A stretch of DNA of 64,000 bases from Azospirillum thiophilum (lineage in GTDB: Bacteria; Pseudomonadota; Alphaproteobacteria; Azospirillales; Azospirillaceae). The position numbers were made by a program, and so were the translations under genes. Where the stretch lies: contig NZ_CP012401.1 in assembly GCF_001305595.1 (NCBI RefSeq), positions 2,615,001-2,679,000 on the forward strand, in the 5' to 3' direction. This document shows, piece after piece, positions 17,458 to 25,244 of this stretch; positions within the stretch are counted from its first letter, which is position 1; the number at the start of each line of letters is the position of its first letter. The notes below the pieces were generated by a model. The model saw only the letters and a program-made list of their open reading frames with translations. It made no database searches and had not been told where the DNA came from.

Positions 17458-18047
17458 GTGTGGGCACCGGCCTTCGTCCGCACGGTCGCCGGGGCGGATG
17501 GCACCCCACCCTTGCGCGCGTCGCCGCGCATGAAGCTCTTCTGGAACCCCATCTTGAAGGGAAAGGCGACCTCGACCATCTGCCGGGCCTCGTCGAAGCT
17601 GGAGGCCCAGACCTCCGCCACATTGGCGCAGCGCCAGATCGGGTTGAGCGCCGCCCGTTCCCCGCCCGCTCCCGCCGCGGAGGAAGCCTTCTCCTGGGTG
17701 ACCGTTGCGGCGAACTTCATCAGTCCGGCCTGCGGGTCGCCGACCTCGTGCACGAACAGCGGCGGCTGTTCGGCCAGATCCTTGATCAGCTTCTCGGCCT
17801 TGCGGATGTCGGTTTCCAGCCGGTGGCGGTCCGACGACTGGCTGTTGCGGCGCTGGACCAGCTGGTTGACGCGGTTCTGCAACTCGTGCGCCTCGGCATG
17901 CAGCACATAGATGCGGTTCTCGATCTGCTCCAGGCCGCTGCTCTTTTCCAGGATGTTCGGCAGGAAATCCTTCAGCATCATGGCGACCGGGACGGCGGCC
18001 AGCATGATGACGACGATGGCGATCAGGAACAGCGTCGTGTTCGACAT
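17454..18047 (-). CDS. membrane-anchored coiled-coil protein (first of a coupled pair)
   Basis: The chosen ATG at 18047 (MSNTTLFLIAIVVIML) gives 197 residues. A longer form would put a Pro-rich stretch before the membrane helix. The transmembrane helix is residues 5-25. A coiled coil follows at about residues 33-100 (LEQIENRIYVLHAEAHELQN). The C-terminal domain includes FVHEVGDPQAGLMKFAATVT and WASSFDEARQMVEVAFPF, which resembles in layout the C-terminal domain of the downstream partner. Both would expose the coiled coil and C-terminal domain on the same side of the membrane. The function is unknown. Confidence 0.72.
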   Translation of the reverse strand: MSNTTLFLIAIVVIMLAAVPVAMMLKDFLPNILEKSSGLEQIENRIYVLHAEAHELQNRVNQLVQRRNSQSSDRHRLETDIRKAEKLIKDLAEQPPLFVHEVGDPQAGLMKFAATVTQEKASSAAGAGGERAALNPIWRCANVAEVWASSFDEARQMVEVAFPFKMGFQKSFMRGDARKGGVPSAPATVRTKAGAHT

Positions 18048-18226
18048 CCGCCCGCCCGTTCTCCTCCCTGAAACCGGTGCCGTTCCGTCCGCCGGACGCG
18101 GTGGAACAGGCATCGCCACAGGTGAACGAGAATCAACGAACAATCCGCGTTCGTCAACGAATCGTCACGGTTCGGTCCGGATTTCGTCCCACAAGACCCG
18201 GACGCGGCGCGGGCGTCCGCACAGGC

Positions 18227-19414
18227 TCAGGACAGCGCCATCTCCGCCACTCGCTTCACCGCGTCGCGCACCGGCCCCGGCCGCGGAACGTCGGCGATGG
18301 TGGTGAACCAATGGCCGGGCGGATTGCGGCCGGCGGCGCGGCTCCAGGTCAATGACCGCAGCACCGCCTCCGCCTCCGGCGTGGGCGGCTGCGCCGGGTC
18401 GATGCCGTTCATCACCGCCCAGATCCCGGCCCAGCAGCGCCCGACCGACCAGGGATTGTAGCCGCCGCCGCCGACCACCAGCACCCGCGGCGCCAGCGGC
18501 AGCAGCGCCGCCACCGCCTCCCACAGCGCGCGGTTGGACAGCTCCAGCCGGCTCAGCGGATCCTCGGCCAGAGCATCGGCCCCGGTCTGGATCACCATCG
18601 CCTGCGGGCGGAAGGCACGGGCCAGCGGCAGGACCGCCGCCTCCATCACATGCACCATCTCGCTGTCGTTGAAGCCGGGCGGCACCGGCAGGTTGCGGGC
18701 CAAGCCGCCGGCCCGGTCCTCCGCCTTGCCGGTGTAGGGCCAGCGCCCATCCTCGTGGACCGAGACGGTCAACACCCGGTCGTCGTCGGCGAACGCCTCC
18801 TCCACCCCGTCGCCGTGATGGGCGTCGAGATCGACATACAACACCCGCTCCAGCCCATGGTCGAGCAGTTCCAGGATTCCGAGAACCGGCGCGTTGAAGT
18901 AGCAGAAGCCGCTGGCCCGGTCGCGGCGCGCATGATGGGTGCCGGCGGCCGGGGCATAGACCAGACCGGCCGGCCGGTCCCCCAGCAGCCGCGCCGCCTG
19001 GAGCGCCGAGCCGCTGCTGTGGGCCGGCCGCCGGTACATCTCGGCGAAGACCGGGTTTTCCAGCTTGCCGAGATTGTGGCGGGCCGCCGTCGCCTCGTCC
19101 ACCCGCTGCTCGGCCTCGGCCCGCTTCAGCGCCGCGATGTAGTCGAGGGTATGGAAGCGCGCCAGTTCGCGTTCGCTGGCGACATGGGTTTCGAGATAGA
19201 CCTGATCCGGCAGCCATCCCATGGCGCGGCTGAGGTCGATGGCGGTCGAGACGCGCGGGATCGCCAGCGGGTGCTTCGGCCCATAGGTCGAGCCGCGATA
19301 GATCTCGCCGCCGATGAACAGCGGGGTGCGGAACGGCGTGGTCAGGGGAGGGACTCCGTCATGTCCGCCACAAACTAGGCGGCGCCGCGGCCCGGTCAAG
19401 CGCTGATGGCTCAA
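18227..19414 (-). CDS. histone-deacetylase-family protein (AcuC/class II HDAC-like)
   Basis: The domain matches arginase-fold deacetylases. It has THHARRDRASGFCYFN around the catalytic histidines, the metal-binding DLDAHHGDGVEEAF motif, a further metal ligand Asp in QTGADALAEDPL, and the GGGGYNPW loop that ends with a glycine-rich turn. Bacterial members act on acetylated small molecules, polyamines or proteins, and this substrate is unknown. The start is uncertain. The longest form begins at a TTG (19414), and no ATG precedes the domain. A CTG about 22 codons further in follows a GGAG and would give LTTPFRTPLF as the N-terminus. Members usually start close to that point. Confidence 0.87.
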   Translation of the reverse strand: MSHQRLTGPRRRLVCGGHDGVPPLTTPFRTPLFIGGEIYRGSTYGPKHPLAIPRVSTAIDLSRAMGWLPDQVYLETHVASERELARFHTLDYIAALKRAEAEQRVDEATAARHNLGKLENPVFAEMYRRPAHSSGSALQAARLLGDRPAGLVYAPAAGTHHARRDRASGFCYFNAPVLGILELLDHGLERVLYVDLDAHHGDGVEEAFADDDRVLTVSVHEDGRWPYTGKAEDRAGGLARNLPVPPGFNDSEMVHVMEAAVLPLARAFRPQAMVIQTGADALAEDPLSRLELSNRALWEAVAALLPLAPRVLVVGGGGYNPWSVGRCWAGIWAVMNGIDPAQPPTPEAEAVLRSLTWSRAAGRNPPGHWFTTIADVPRPGPVRDAVKRVAEMALS

Positions 19415-19496
19415 GCGCTGAAGGCGCTTCCGCAGGACGGGAGCCGGTGCCGGCGATGCTTGCGGTCACGGATCGTCCGCGCCTATAGTCGCCGCC

Positions 19497-19588
19497 TTCA
19501 CTGGGGGGAGCCGATGGGCGGCTGAGAGGTTCCGTTGCGGAACGACCCCTGGAACCTGATCCGGTTCATGCCGGCGTAGGGATCAGTG
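19497..19588 (+). promoter_or_regulatory. TPP riboswitch (THI element)
   Basis: The conserved sequence blocks are present in order: GGGGAGCC, GGCTGAGAGG, ACCCCTGGAACCTGATC, then GCCGGCGTAGGGA. The closing P1 helix can be formed by CACTG (19499-19503) and CAGTG (19584-19588). The AGGGA at 19578-19582 is a natural Shine-Dalgarno sequence, six bases before the ATG at 19589, so the element most likely controls translation initiation. It precedes a thiamine-precursor ABC transporter, a standard target. Confidence 0.95.
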
Positions 19589-19660
19589 ATGCCAGACAAG
19601 ACGCATCCCCGGACCTGCCCCACCTCCCCGCGCCCGTGTCCGCGCCCGTGTCCGCGATGA
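19589..19660 (+). CDS. candidate 23-residue leader peptide between riboswitch and transporter
   Basis: The ATG directly after the riboswitch P1 helix has the riboswitch AGGGA as its Shine-Dalgarno at six-base spacing. It opens a 23-codon frame (MPDKTHPRTCPTSPRPCPRP, then CPR) whose TGA overlaps the ATG of the ATPase gene (ATGA, 19657-19660). It is out of frame with the ATPase. The peptide is rich in Pro, Arg and Cys and contains a tandem 12-base repeat (CGCCCGTGTCCG twice). It may serve only to couple riboswitch-controlled initiation to the transporter. Expression is not proven. Confidence 0.45.
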   Translation: MPDKTHPRTCPTSPRPCPRPCPR

Positions 19661-20388
19661 CCCCGCTGTCGGTCACCATCGCCGGGGCACGGCTGACCTA
19701 TGGCGGCACGCTGCTGTTCTCCGACCTGACGCTGGAGTTGCCGGCGGGGAAGACCACCTGCCTGCTGGGGCCGAGCGGCGTCGGCAAGACCACGCTGCTG
19801 CGCATCCTCGCCGGGCTGGCCGAGCCGGAGCCGCCCACCGCCGTCGTCACCGGCGACCGCCGGCCGCTGGCCGGCCGCATCGCCTACATGGCGCAGCAGG
19901 ATCTGCTGCTGCCCTGGCTGACGGTCCTGGACAATGTGCTGCTGGGCGACCGGCTGCGCCACCGCCGACCCGATGCCGCGCGGGTGGAGCGCGCCCGCGC
20001 CCTGCTGGAGCGCGTCGGGCTGGCGGGCCGCGAGCGCGACCGGCCCGCCGCCCTGTCCGGTGGCCAGCGGCAGCGCGTGGCGCTCGCCCGCACGCTGATG
20101 GAGGACAAGCCGCTGGTCCTGATGGACGAGCCCTTCTCGGCGCTCGACGCCATCACCCGCCTGCGCCTCCAGGAGACGGCGGCGGAGACGCTGGCCGGCC
20201 GCACCGTGCTGATGGTCACCCACGACCCGCTGGAGGCGCTGCGGCTCGGCGACCGCCTGCATGTGATGACCGGCCGCCCCGCCACCATGGGGCCGGCGCT
20301 GGAGCCTGCCGGCGCGGTCCCGCGCCGCGTCGACGATCCCGCCCTGCTGGCGCTCCAGGCCGAGCTGTTGCGGAGGCTGGCCGAATGA
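19657..20388 (+). CDS. thiZ: ABC transporter ATPase, thiamine-precursor type
   Basis: The ATG at 19657 (MTPLSVTIAGARLTYGG) gives 243 residues; a GTG seven codons upstream is an alternative. The Walker A is GPSGVGKTT, the Q-loop lies in MAQQDLLLPW, the ABC signature is LSGGQRQRVALAR, the Walker B is PLVLMDEPF and the switch His is in VTHD. Followed by an overlapping permease and an NMT1-type binding protein, and preceded by a TPP riboswitch, it fits the ThiXYZ uptake system for pyrimidine precursors of thiamine. ThiQ of thiamine uptake is the alternative, but the binding-protein family favours ThiXYZ. Confidence 0.88.
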   Translation: MTPLSVTIAGARLTYGGTLLFSDLTLELPAGKTTCLLGPSGVGKTTLLRILAGLAEPEPPTAVVTGDRRPLAGRIAYMAQQDLLLPWLTVLDNVLLGDRLRHRRPDAARVERARALLERVGLAGRERDRPAALSGGQRQRVALARTLMEDKPLVLMDEPFSALDAITRLRLQETAAETLAGRTVLMVTHDPLEALRLGDRLHVMTGRPATMGPALEPAGAVPRRVDDPALLALQAELLRRLAE

Positions 20389-21152
20389 AGGCGCTGCTGC
20401 GCGCCGCGGTCACCCTCGCCGTGCTGGCCGCCGGCTGGCAGGCGCTGGTCTGGGCCACCGGCCTGCCGCGCTACCTGCTGCCCGGGCCGCTGGCGGTGGC
20501 CGACGCCATGCGACGGCAGGCGCCGCTGCTGCTGAACCACGGGCTGACCACGCTGGCCGAGATCCTGATCGGGCTGGTCGCCGGCGTGGCGTTGGGCACG
20601 GTCAGCGCGCTGTTGCTGGCGCGCTTCCGCACCGCCCGGCGCTGGCTGATGCCGCTGCTGCTGGTCAGCCAGGCGATCCCGGTCTTCGCGCTGGCGCCGC
20701 TGCTGGTGCTGTGGCTGGGCTACGGCATGGCGTCCAAAATCGCCATGGCGGTGCTGGTCATCTATTTCCCGGTGACGACGGCGCTGTTCGACGGGCTGCG
20801 CCGCACCGATCCGGGCTGGCTCGACCTTGCCCGCACCATGGGCGCCTCGCCCGCCGCCATCCTGTGGACCATCCGCCTGCCGGCCGCCCTGCCCGCCTTC
20901 TGGTCCGGCGTGCGGGTGGCCGCCGCCGTCGCCCCCATCGGGGCGGTGATCGGCGAATGGGTCGGCTCCTCCTCCGGCCTCGGTTACCTGATGCTGCATG
21001 CCAACGCCCGCATGCAGATCGACCTTCTGTTCGCCGCCGTGCTGGTGCTGGGGCTGTTCGCGGTGACGCTCTATGCCGCGGTCGACGCCCTCGCCCGGCG
21101 CGCGCTGCCCTGGCAATCCGACACCCAGCCGGCCGATGACGCCGAATCATGA
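20385..21152 (+). CDS. thiX: ABC transporter permease, thiamine-precursor type
   Basis: This 255-residue protein has about six transmembrane helices and belongs to the BPD_transp_1 (SsuC/TauC-like) group. The EAA-type cytoplasmic loop is seen around ARTMGASPAAILWTIRLPAA. Its ATG overlaps the ATPase stop (ATGA), so translation is coupled. It forms the membrane channel with the neighbouring ATPase and binding protein. Confidence 0.88.
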   Translation: MKALLRAAVTLAVLAAGWQALVWATGLPRYLLPGPLAVADAMRRQAPLLLNHGLTTLAEILIGLVAGVALGTVSALLLARFRTARRWLMPLLLVSQAIPVFALAPLLVLWLGYGMASKIAMAVLVIYFPVTTALFDGLRRTDPGWLDLARTMGASPAAILWTIRLPAALPAFWSGVRVAAAVAPIGAVIGEWVGSSSGLGYLMLHANARMQIDLLFAAVLVLGLFAVTLYAAVDALARRALPWQSDTQPADDAES

Positions 21153-21180
21153 TTCAACCCCCGAAGGGAAGAGACGCCCG

Positions 21181-22122
21181 ATGAAGCACCTGTTCGCCGC
21201 CGGCCTGATGGCCGCCAGCCTGATGACGTCGCTGCCGGCGCTGGCTCAGGACAAGCTGTCCGTGATGCTGGACTGGTTCGTCAACCCGGACCATGCGCCG
21301 CTGGTCGTCGCCCAGGAAAAGGGCTTCTTCAAGGATGCCGGGCTCGACGTGACGCTGACCGCGCCGGCCGATCCCAACGACCCGCCCAAGCTGGTCGCCG
21401 CCGGCAAGACCGACCTCGCCGTGTCCTACCAGCCGCAGCTGATCCTGCATGTGGCAGAGGGGCTGCCGCTGGTCCGCGTCGGCACGCTGGTCTCCACGCC
21501 GCTGAACTCGGTCGTCGTGCTGCGCGACGGGCCGGTGAAGACGCTGAAGGACCTGAAGGGCCGCAAGATCGGCTTCTCCATCGCCGGATTCGAGGACGCG
21601 CTGCTCGGCGCCATGCTGGAGAAGCACGGGCTGAGCCTGAAGGACGTCGAGCTGGTGAACGTCAACTTCTCGCTGTCGCCATCGCTGCTGTCGGGGCAGG
21701 TCGACGCGGTGGTCGGCGCCTTCCGGAACTTCGAGCTGAACCAGATGGAGATCGAGAAGCATCCCGGCCGCGCCTTCTATCCCGAGGAGGAGGGCGTCCC
21801 GCCCTATGACGAGCTGATCCTGGTCGCGCAGAAGGGCAAGACCGACGATCCGCGCTTCAAGCGCTTCCTGTCGGCGGTGGAGCGGGCGACGCTCTACATC
21901 CTCAACCATCCGGAGGAGGCGCAGGCCGCCTTCGTCAAGGACCGGCCGGAGCTGAACGACGAGCTGAACCGCCGCGCCTGGGCCGACACGCTGCCGCGCT
22001 TTGCCCATAGCCCGGCCGCCCTGGATGCCGAGCGCTATACCCGCTTCGCCGAGTTCCTCAAGGCACGCGGCCTGATCAAGACGGTGGCCCCGGTCGACCA
22101 ATATGCGGTCGTGGTGAAGTAA
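21181..22122 (+). CDS. thiY: ABC transporter substrate-binding protein, NMT1/THI5-like
   Basis: This 313-residue protein has a Sec signal peptide (residues 1-22, cleavage near LPALAQ-DKL). The mature part is of the NMT1/THI5-like family, which binds pyrimidine precursors of thiamine. It has the typical opening LDWFVNPDHAPLVVAQEKGF and the block GRKIGFSIAGFEDALLGAML. It is the last gene of the riboswitch-controlled operon. Ligand assignment (formylaminopyrimidine or HMP) is inferred from family and riboswitch. Confidence 0.9.
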   Translation: MKHLFAAGLMAASLMTSLPALAQDKLSVMLDWFVNPDHAPLVVAQEKGFFKDAGLDVTLTAPADPNDPPKLVAAGKTDLAVSYQPQLILHVAEGLPLVRVGTLVSTPLNSVVVLRDGPVKTLKDLKGRKIGFSIAGFEDALLGAMLEKHGLSLKDVELVNVNFSLSPSLLSGQVDAVVGAFRNFELNQMEIEKHPGRAFYPEEEGVPPYDELILVAQKGKTDDPRFKRFLSAVERATLYILNHPEEAQAAFVKDRPELNDELNRRAWADTLPRFAHSPAALDAERYTRFAEFLKARGLIKTVAPVDQYAVVVK

Positions 22123-22263
22123 GCCGCACCCTGCGGCGTTGCCAACCGGCCCGGCGGAGCGTTACCTAGAAGGCAACCGCTCCGCTGCCGCATGGCAGCC
22201 ATGGGGCAAAGGACGGCAGGCGGTCGGAAAAGACGGCCGGAAAAAGACGGGAGACGCCGGGAA

Positions 22264-23091
22264 ATGCAGATCAAGACCATCCTGCTGCACATGGCCAACG
22301 ACGACGCCCACGCCGGCCGCCTTGCCGTCGCCGTGGCGCTGGCCAAGCGCTTTTCCGCGCATATCCAGGCGCTCTACATCGCCACCCCGGTGTCGATGCC
22401 GGCGGGCGCCACCGGCCGCGCCGCCTCCTACGGCTTCATGGCGGAGGCCACCGCCATCGCCCATGAGAATGCCGAACGGATCGAGCGGGAAGTGCGCCAG
22501 GCGTTGGACGGCCTGTCCTATGATTGGTCGGTCGAGGAGGGCGACCATGTCGAGTTGCTGACGGAACGGGCCTCCTACGCCGATCTGGTCGTGGTGGCGC
22601 AATCGGCCGCCGTGCGCGCGGGGGAGCGGGTGTCGCTGCACCACATCCCCGACCGCCTGCCGCTGGAGACCGGCACCCCGGTGCTGGTCCTGCCGCCCGG
22701 CCTGCCGGCCACCGCCCCGATCGGCCGCAATGCCCTGATCGCCTGGAAGAACAGCCGCGAATCGGCCTGCGCCGTTCGCGCCGCCATGCCCTTCCTGGAG
22801 ACGGCCGAGTCCGTCATCGTCCTCTGCGTCGACCCGCCCGGCCAGCGCACCAGCGAAGCGGCGGCCCTCGTCGAGTGGCTGCACCGACACGGCATCACCG
22901 CCCGACCGCAATCGGTCATCGCGTCCGGCGGCGAGGTCGGCGACATGATCCTGTCCTGCTGCGCCGACCAGGGCGCCGACCTGCTGGTGATGGGCGCCTA
23001 CGGCCATTCCCGTCTGCGCGAACTGGTTCTGGGCGGCGCCACCCGCTCCGTGCTGGAAGGGCTGTCACTGCCGGCGCTGCTGTCTCACTGA
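22264..23091 (+). CDS. universal stress protein with two Usp domains
   Basis: The ATG at 22264 (MQIKTILLHMAND) follows GGGAA and gives 275 residues, about twice a single Usp domain. Domain 1 spans residues 1-145 and domain 2 about 150-275. The second domain keeps an ATP-binding-type motif GAYGHSRLRELVLGGATRS. Such tandem proteins act in stress survival; the ligand is unknown. It is convergent with the inositol-monophosphatase-family gene. Confidence 0.88.
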   Translation: MQIKTILLHMANDDAHAGRLAVAVALAKRFSAHIQALYIATPVSMPAGATGRAASYGFMAEATAIAHENAERIEREVRQALDGLSYDWSVEEGDHVELLTERASYADLVVVAQSAAVRAGERVSLHHIPDRLPLETGTPVLVLPPGLPATAPIGRNALIAWKNSRESACAVRAAMPFLETAESVIVLCVDPPGQRTSEAAALVEWLHRHGITARPQSVIASGGEVGDMILSCCADQGADLLVMGAYGHSRLRELVLGGATRSVLEGLSLPALLSH

Positions 23092-23156
23092 CGAACCGGG
23101 CGAGGGAGCAAGAGGGCAAGAGGGCCAGTGGGGCGACCGCCCCCTCCGGCCTTTGC

Positions 23157-23969
23157 TCAACCGAACAGCTGCCCGTGCAGTGCCTGCCAACTGTCCCGGT
23201 CGGGCGCCAGCAGGATGCTGCCCTTCAGCAGGCCGGGCCGGTAAGGCGTCCCGTCGATCAGTGCCGAATGGCCGCCGGCCTCGGCATGCATCAGCACGCC
23301 GGCCGCATGATCCCACGGCATCAGCCGGTGATAGAGCGAGTAGTGCGCCCGGCCGTCCAGCAGCCGCAGATACTCCTGCGCGGCGCTCGACAGGCAGACA
23401 CGCTCGCCCAGCCCGCTGCTGCGCTCCTCCAGCCGCCGCCCCATCTCCTCGCCGCAGAAGCGGGTGGACAGCGCGCCGGTCATCTGCGGCAGCGGCACCG
23501 CGGGCGCAACATGGACCCGGCGTCCGTCGAGCAAGGCGCCCTGCCCCTTCACCGCGGTCGCCATCCGCCCGTCGACCGGATCGTGAATCCAGCCGGCCAG
23601 CGTCTCGCCCTTGCAGGCGAGGGCGACGATCACCGCGAACATCGGCCGTCCCTGGGCGAAATTGATGGTGCCGTCCACCGGGTCGACGATCCAGACCGGG
23701 TCGTCGCCATGGATGCGGTCGAGCACGCGTTCGTCCTCCGATGCCGCCTCCTCGCCGATCACCCGGCTGCCGGGCAGCAGTGCCGACAGTGCCGGGGTCA
23801 GCGCCCGTTCCGCAGCCTCGTCCGCCAGGGTGACGAGATCGGTCGGCCCGGTCTTCTCCCGGATGCCGGACGCGTCGAGCCTCTGGAAATAGGGCATGAT
23901 TTCCGTTTGGGCGACGGATCGGATCAGGTCGGAAACCCGGTCGATGTCGGGAAGGGTGAAGCCCGTCAT
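23157..23969 (-). CDS. inositol-monophosphatase-family phosphatase
   Basis: This 270-residue protein carries the metal-binding signatures of the family: GEEAAS, DPVDGTINFAQG and, near the C-terminus, PWDHAAGVLMHAEAGG. The family covers inositol monophosphatase (SuhB), histidinol-phosphatase (HisN) and bisphosphate nucleotidases, and the substrate is not settled by sequence alone. Another family member, cysQ, is present at 58.5 kb and is clearly distinct. Confidence 0.88.
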   Translation of the reverse strand: MTGFTLPDIDRVSDLIRSVAQTEIMPYFQRLDASGIREKTGPTDLVTLADEAAERALTPALSALLPGSRVIGEEAASEDERVLDRIHGDDPVWIVDPVDGTINFAQGRPMFAVIVALACKGETLAGWIHDPVDGRMATAVKGQGALLDGRRVHVAPAVPLPQMTGALSTRFCGEEMGRRLEERSSGLGERVCLSSAAQEYLRLLDGRAHYSLYHRLMPWDHAAGVLMHAEAGGHSALIDGTPYRPGLLKGSILLAPDRDSWQALHGQLFG

Positions 23970-24060
23970 GGTATGCGCTCGCGAAGCTGGGGGGTCGTCG
24001 GCATTTTGCCCGCGGACCGGCCGGCGGGCTACCCCGGATTGACCGGAAGCCGGCCATCGA

Positions 24061-24081
24061 AGCCCGGTGTCGGGCCGGGCT
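24061..24081 (-). terminator. weak hairpin downstream of the proline-rich gene
   Basis: AGCCCGG and CCGGGCT form seven-base arms around a seven-base loop, just 3' of the minus-strand gene ending at 24087. No T-tract is present, so this is weak support for termination. Confidence 0.3.
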
Positions 24082-24086
24082 GACGC

Positions 24087-24692
24087 TCAGCGCTTGGTGG
24101 CGGTCGCCGGCTTGCCCGTCGTGCTGTCCAGCTTCAGCGTCGGATCACCGCCGCCGGGGTTGGTCAGCATCACCTTGCCGTCGAGGCCGCTGTCCTTCAG
24201 CGCCTTCGACAGCGCGTCGAAGGTGGCGCGGTCGGCGGCTGCCGCGGCGGCCTCCTTGGCCGGATCGGACGGCGGGGGCGGCACCGGACCGCCCTGCGCC
24301 GGCTCGCGCGGGGCCTTCGGGTCGAAAGGCGGCGGGGGCGGCGGGGCGGTGGCTGTGTCCTTTTCCGGCTCCGGCGGGGGAGGTGGCGGCGGGGGCGGCT
24401 GCCACAGCCGGAAGCAGTCGGTGAAGGCCTGCTGCTTGCACTCCTTCAGCAACTCGGCAGCGTCCGGCGCCACGACCACCGGCTCGTCGGGCGCCACCGG
24501 CAACGGTTCGGGCGGCGGCGGCAGGGGGTCTTCCGGCGGAACGTCGGGCTCCTCGACATAGCCGGGCGGAAGCGGCATTCCCGGATGCGGCGGTTCGGCC
24601 CCCGCCGGCAATGCAAATGCCAGCAACACCGGCAGCGCCGGCAACAGGCGGCCGGCACCGGTGAGGACGGAACGAAGGGGGAAACGGAGCAA
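24087..24692 (-). CDS. hypothetical exported proline-rich protein
   Basis: This 201-residue protein has a signal-peptide-like N-terminus (residues 1-32, ending FALPAGA-EPP). It then has long Pro/Glu-rich tracts, including a run of nine prolines, and a single pair of cysteines (LLKECKQQAFTDCFRLW) that could form a disulphide. The C-terminal 60 residues look folded (ATFDALSKALKDSGLDGKVM). The start is a TTG without an obvious Shine-Dalgarno, so the N-terminus is provisional. No known family was recognised; periplasmic location is inferred. Confidence 0.6.
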   Translation of the reverse strand: MLRFPLRSVLTGAGRLLPALPVLLAFALPAGAEPPHPGMPLPPGYVEEPDVPPEDPLPPPPEPLPVAPDEPVVVAPDAAELLKECKQQAFTDCFRLWQPPPPPPPPPEPEKDTATAPPPPPPFDPKAPREPAQGGPVPPPPSDPAKEAAAAAADRATFDALSKALKDSGLDGKVMLTNPGGGDPTLKLDSTTGKPATATKR

Positions 24693-24788
24693 GACGGAAC
24701 CGCGGCGATGACGAACGGCCCATTATGGCCGCCGACGCCTGTGCCGTCATCAATCAAGCATGTGTCAAATCACCATCCCGTCTGGCGG

Positions 24789-25097
24789 TCAGGCTGCGGC
24801 ACGGTGGGTATCGCCGCTGTAGGCACCGCAGCCGCGGCGGCCTTCGCCATAGCCCCAGGCGGCGAGCTCATGGCAGATCGCGCCGATCTTCGCCGCTTCG
24901 TCGGGATTGGCTTCCTGCTCCGCCGCGGCTTCGATCAGGTGCATCAGGGCCGCCCGTCCATCCGGCGTGCGCGAAAGCTCCTGCAACCTCAGCAGGGCGG
25001 CCCCCGGCGGCAACTTCTCCTGGCGGGCCACCAGGGTAACCTGATCGGCGAGGAAGGCCGTGATCGAAAAGCACGATGGGTCGGTTTGCAACCGCAT
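24789..25097 (-). CDS. small hypothetical protein
   Basis: The ATG at 25097 (MRLQTDPSCFSITAF) is preceded by CAGGAGG and gives 102 residues; longer upstream starts lack a ribosome-binding site. The protein looks soluble and helical (LADQVTLVARQEKLPPGAAL, then ALMHLIEAAAEQEANPDEAA) with no signal peptide or membrane helix. No family was recognised. Confidence 0.65.
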   Translation of the reverse strand: MRLQTDPSCFSITAFLADQVTLVARQEKLPPGAALLRLQELSRTPDGRAALMHLIEAAAEQEANPDEAAKIGAICHELAAWGYGEGRRGCGAYSGDTHRAAA

Positions 25098-25244
25098 TGG
25101 CAGTCCTCCTGACGGGAGCGCATCGCTCCGTTCCCATAATCGGGCGCCAAGAAGGAAATCACCACGCCGCATTCGTCGTAAGACGGGAGTGGGGTGCAAC
25201 AGGTCATAGCCTTGAGTTGCACCCCTTTCCGTTCGGCGGACCGT

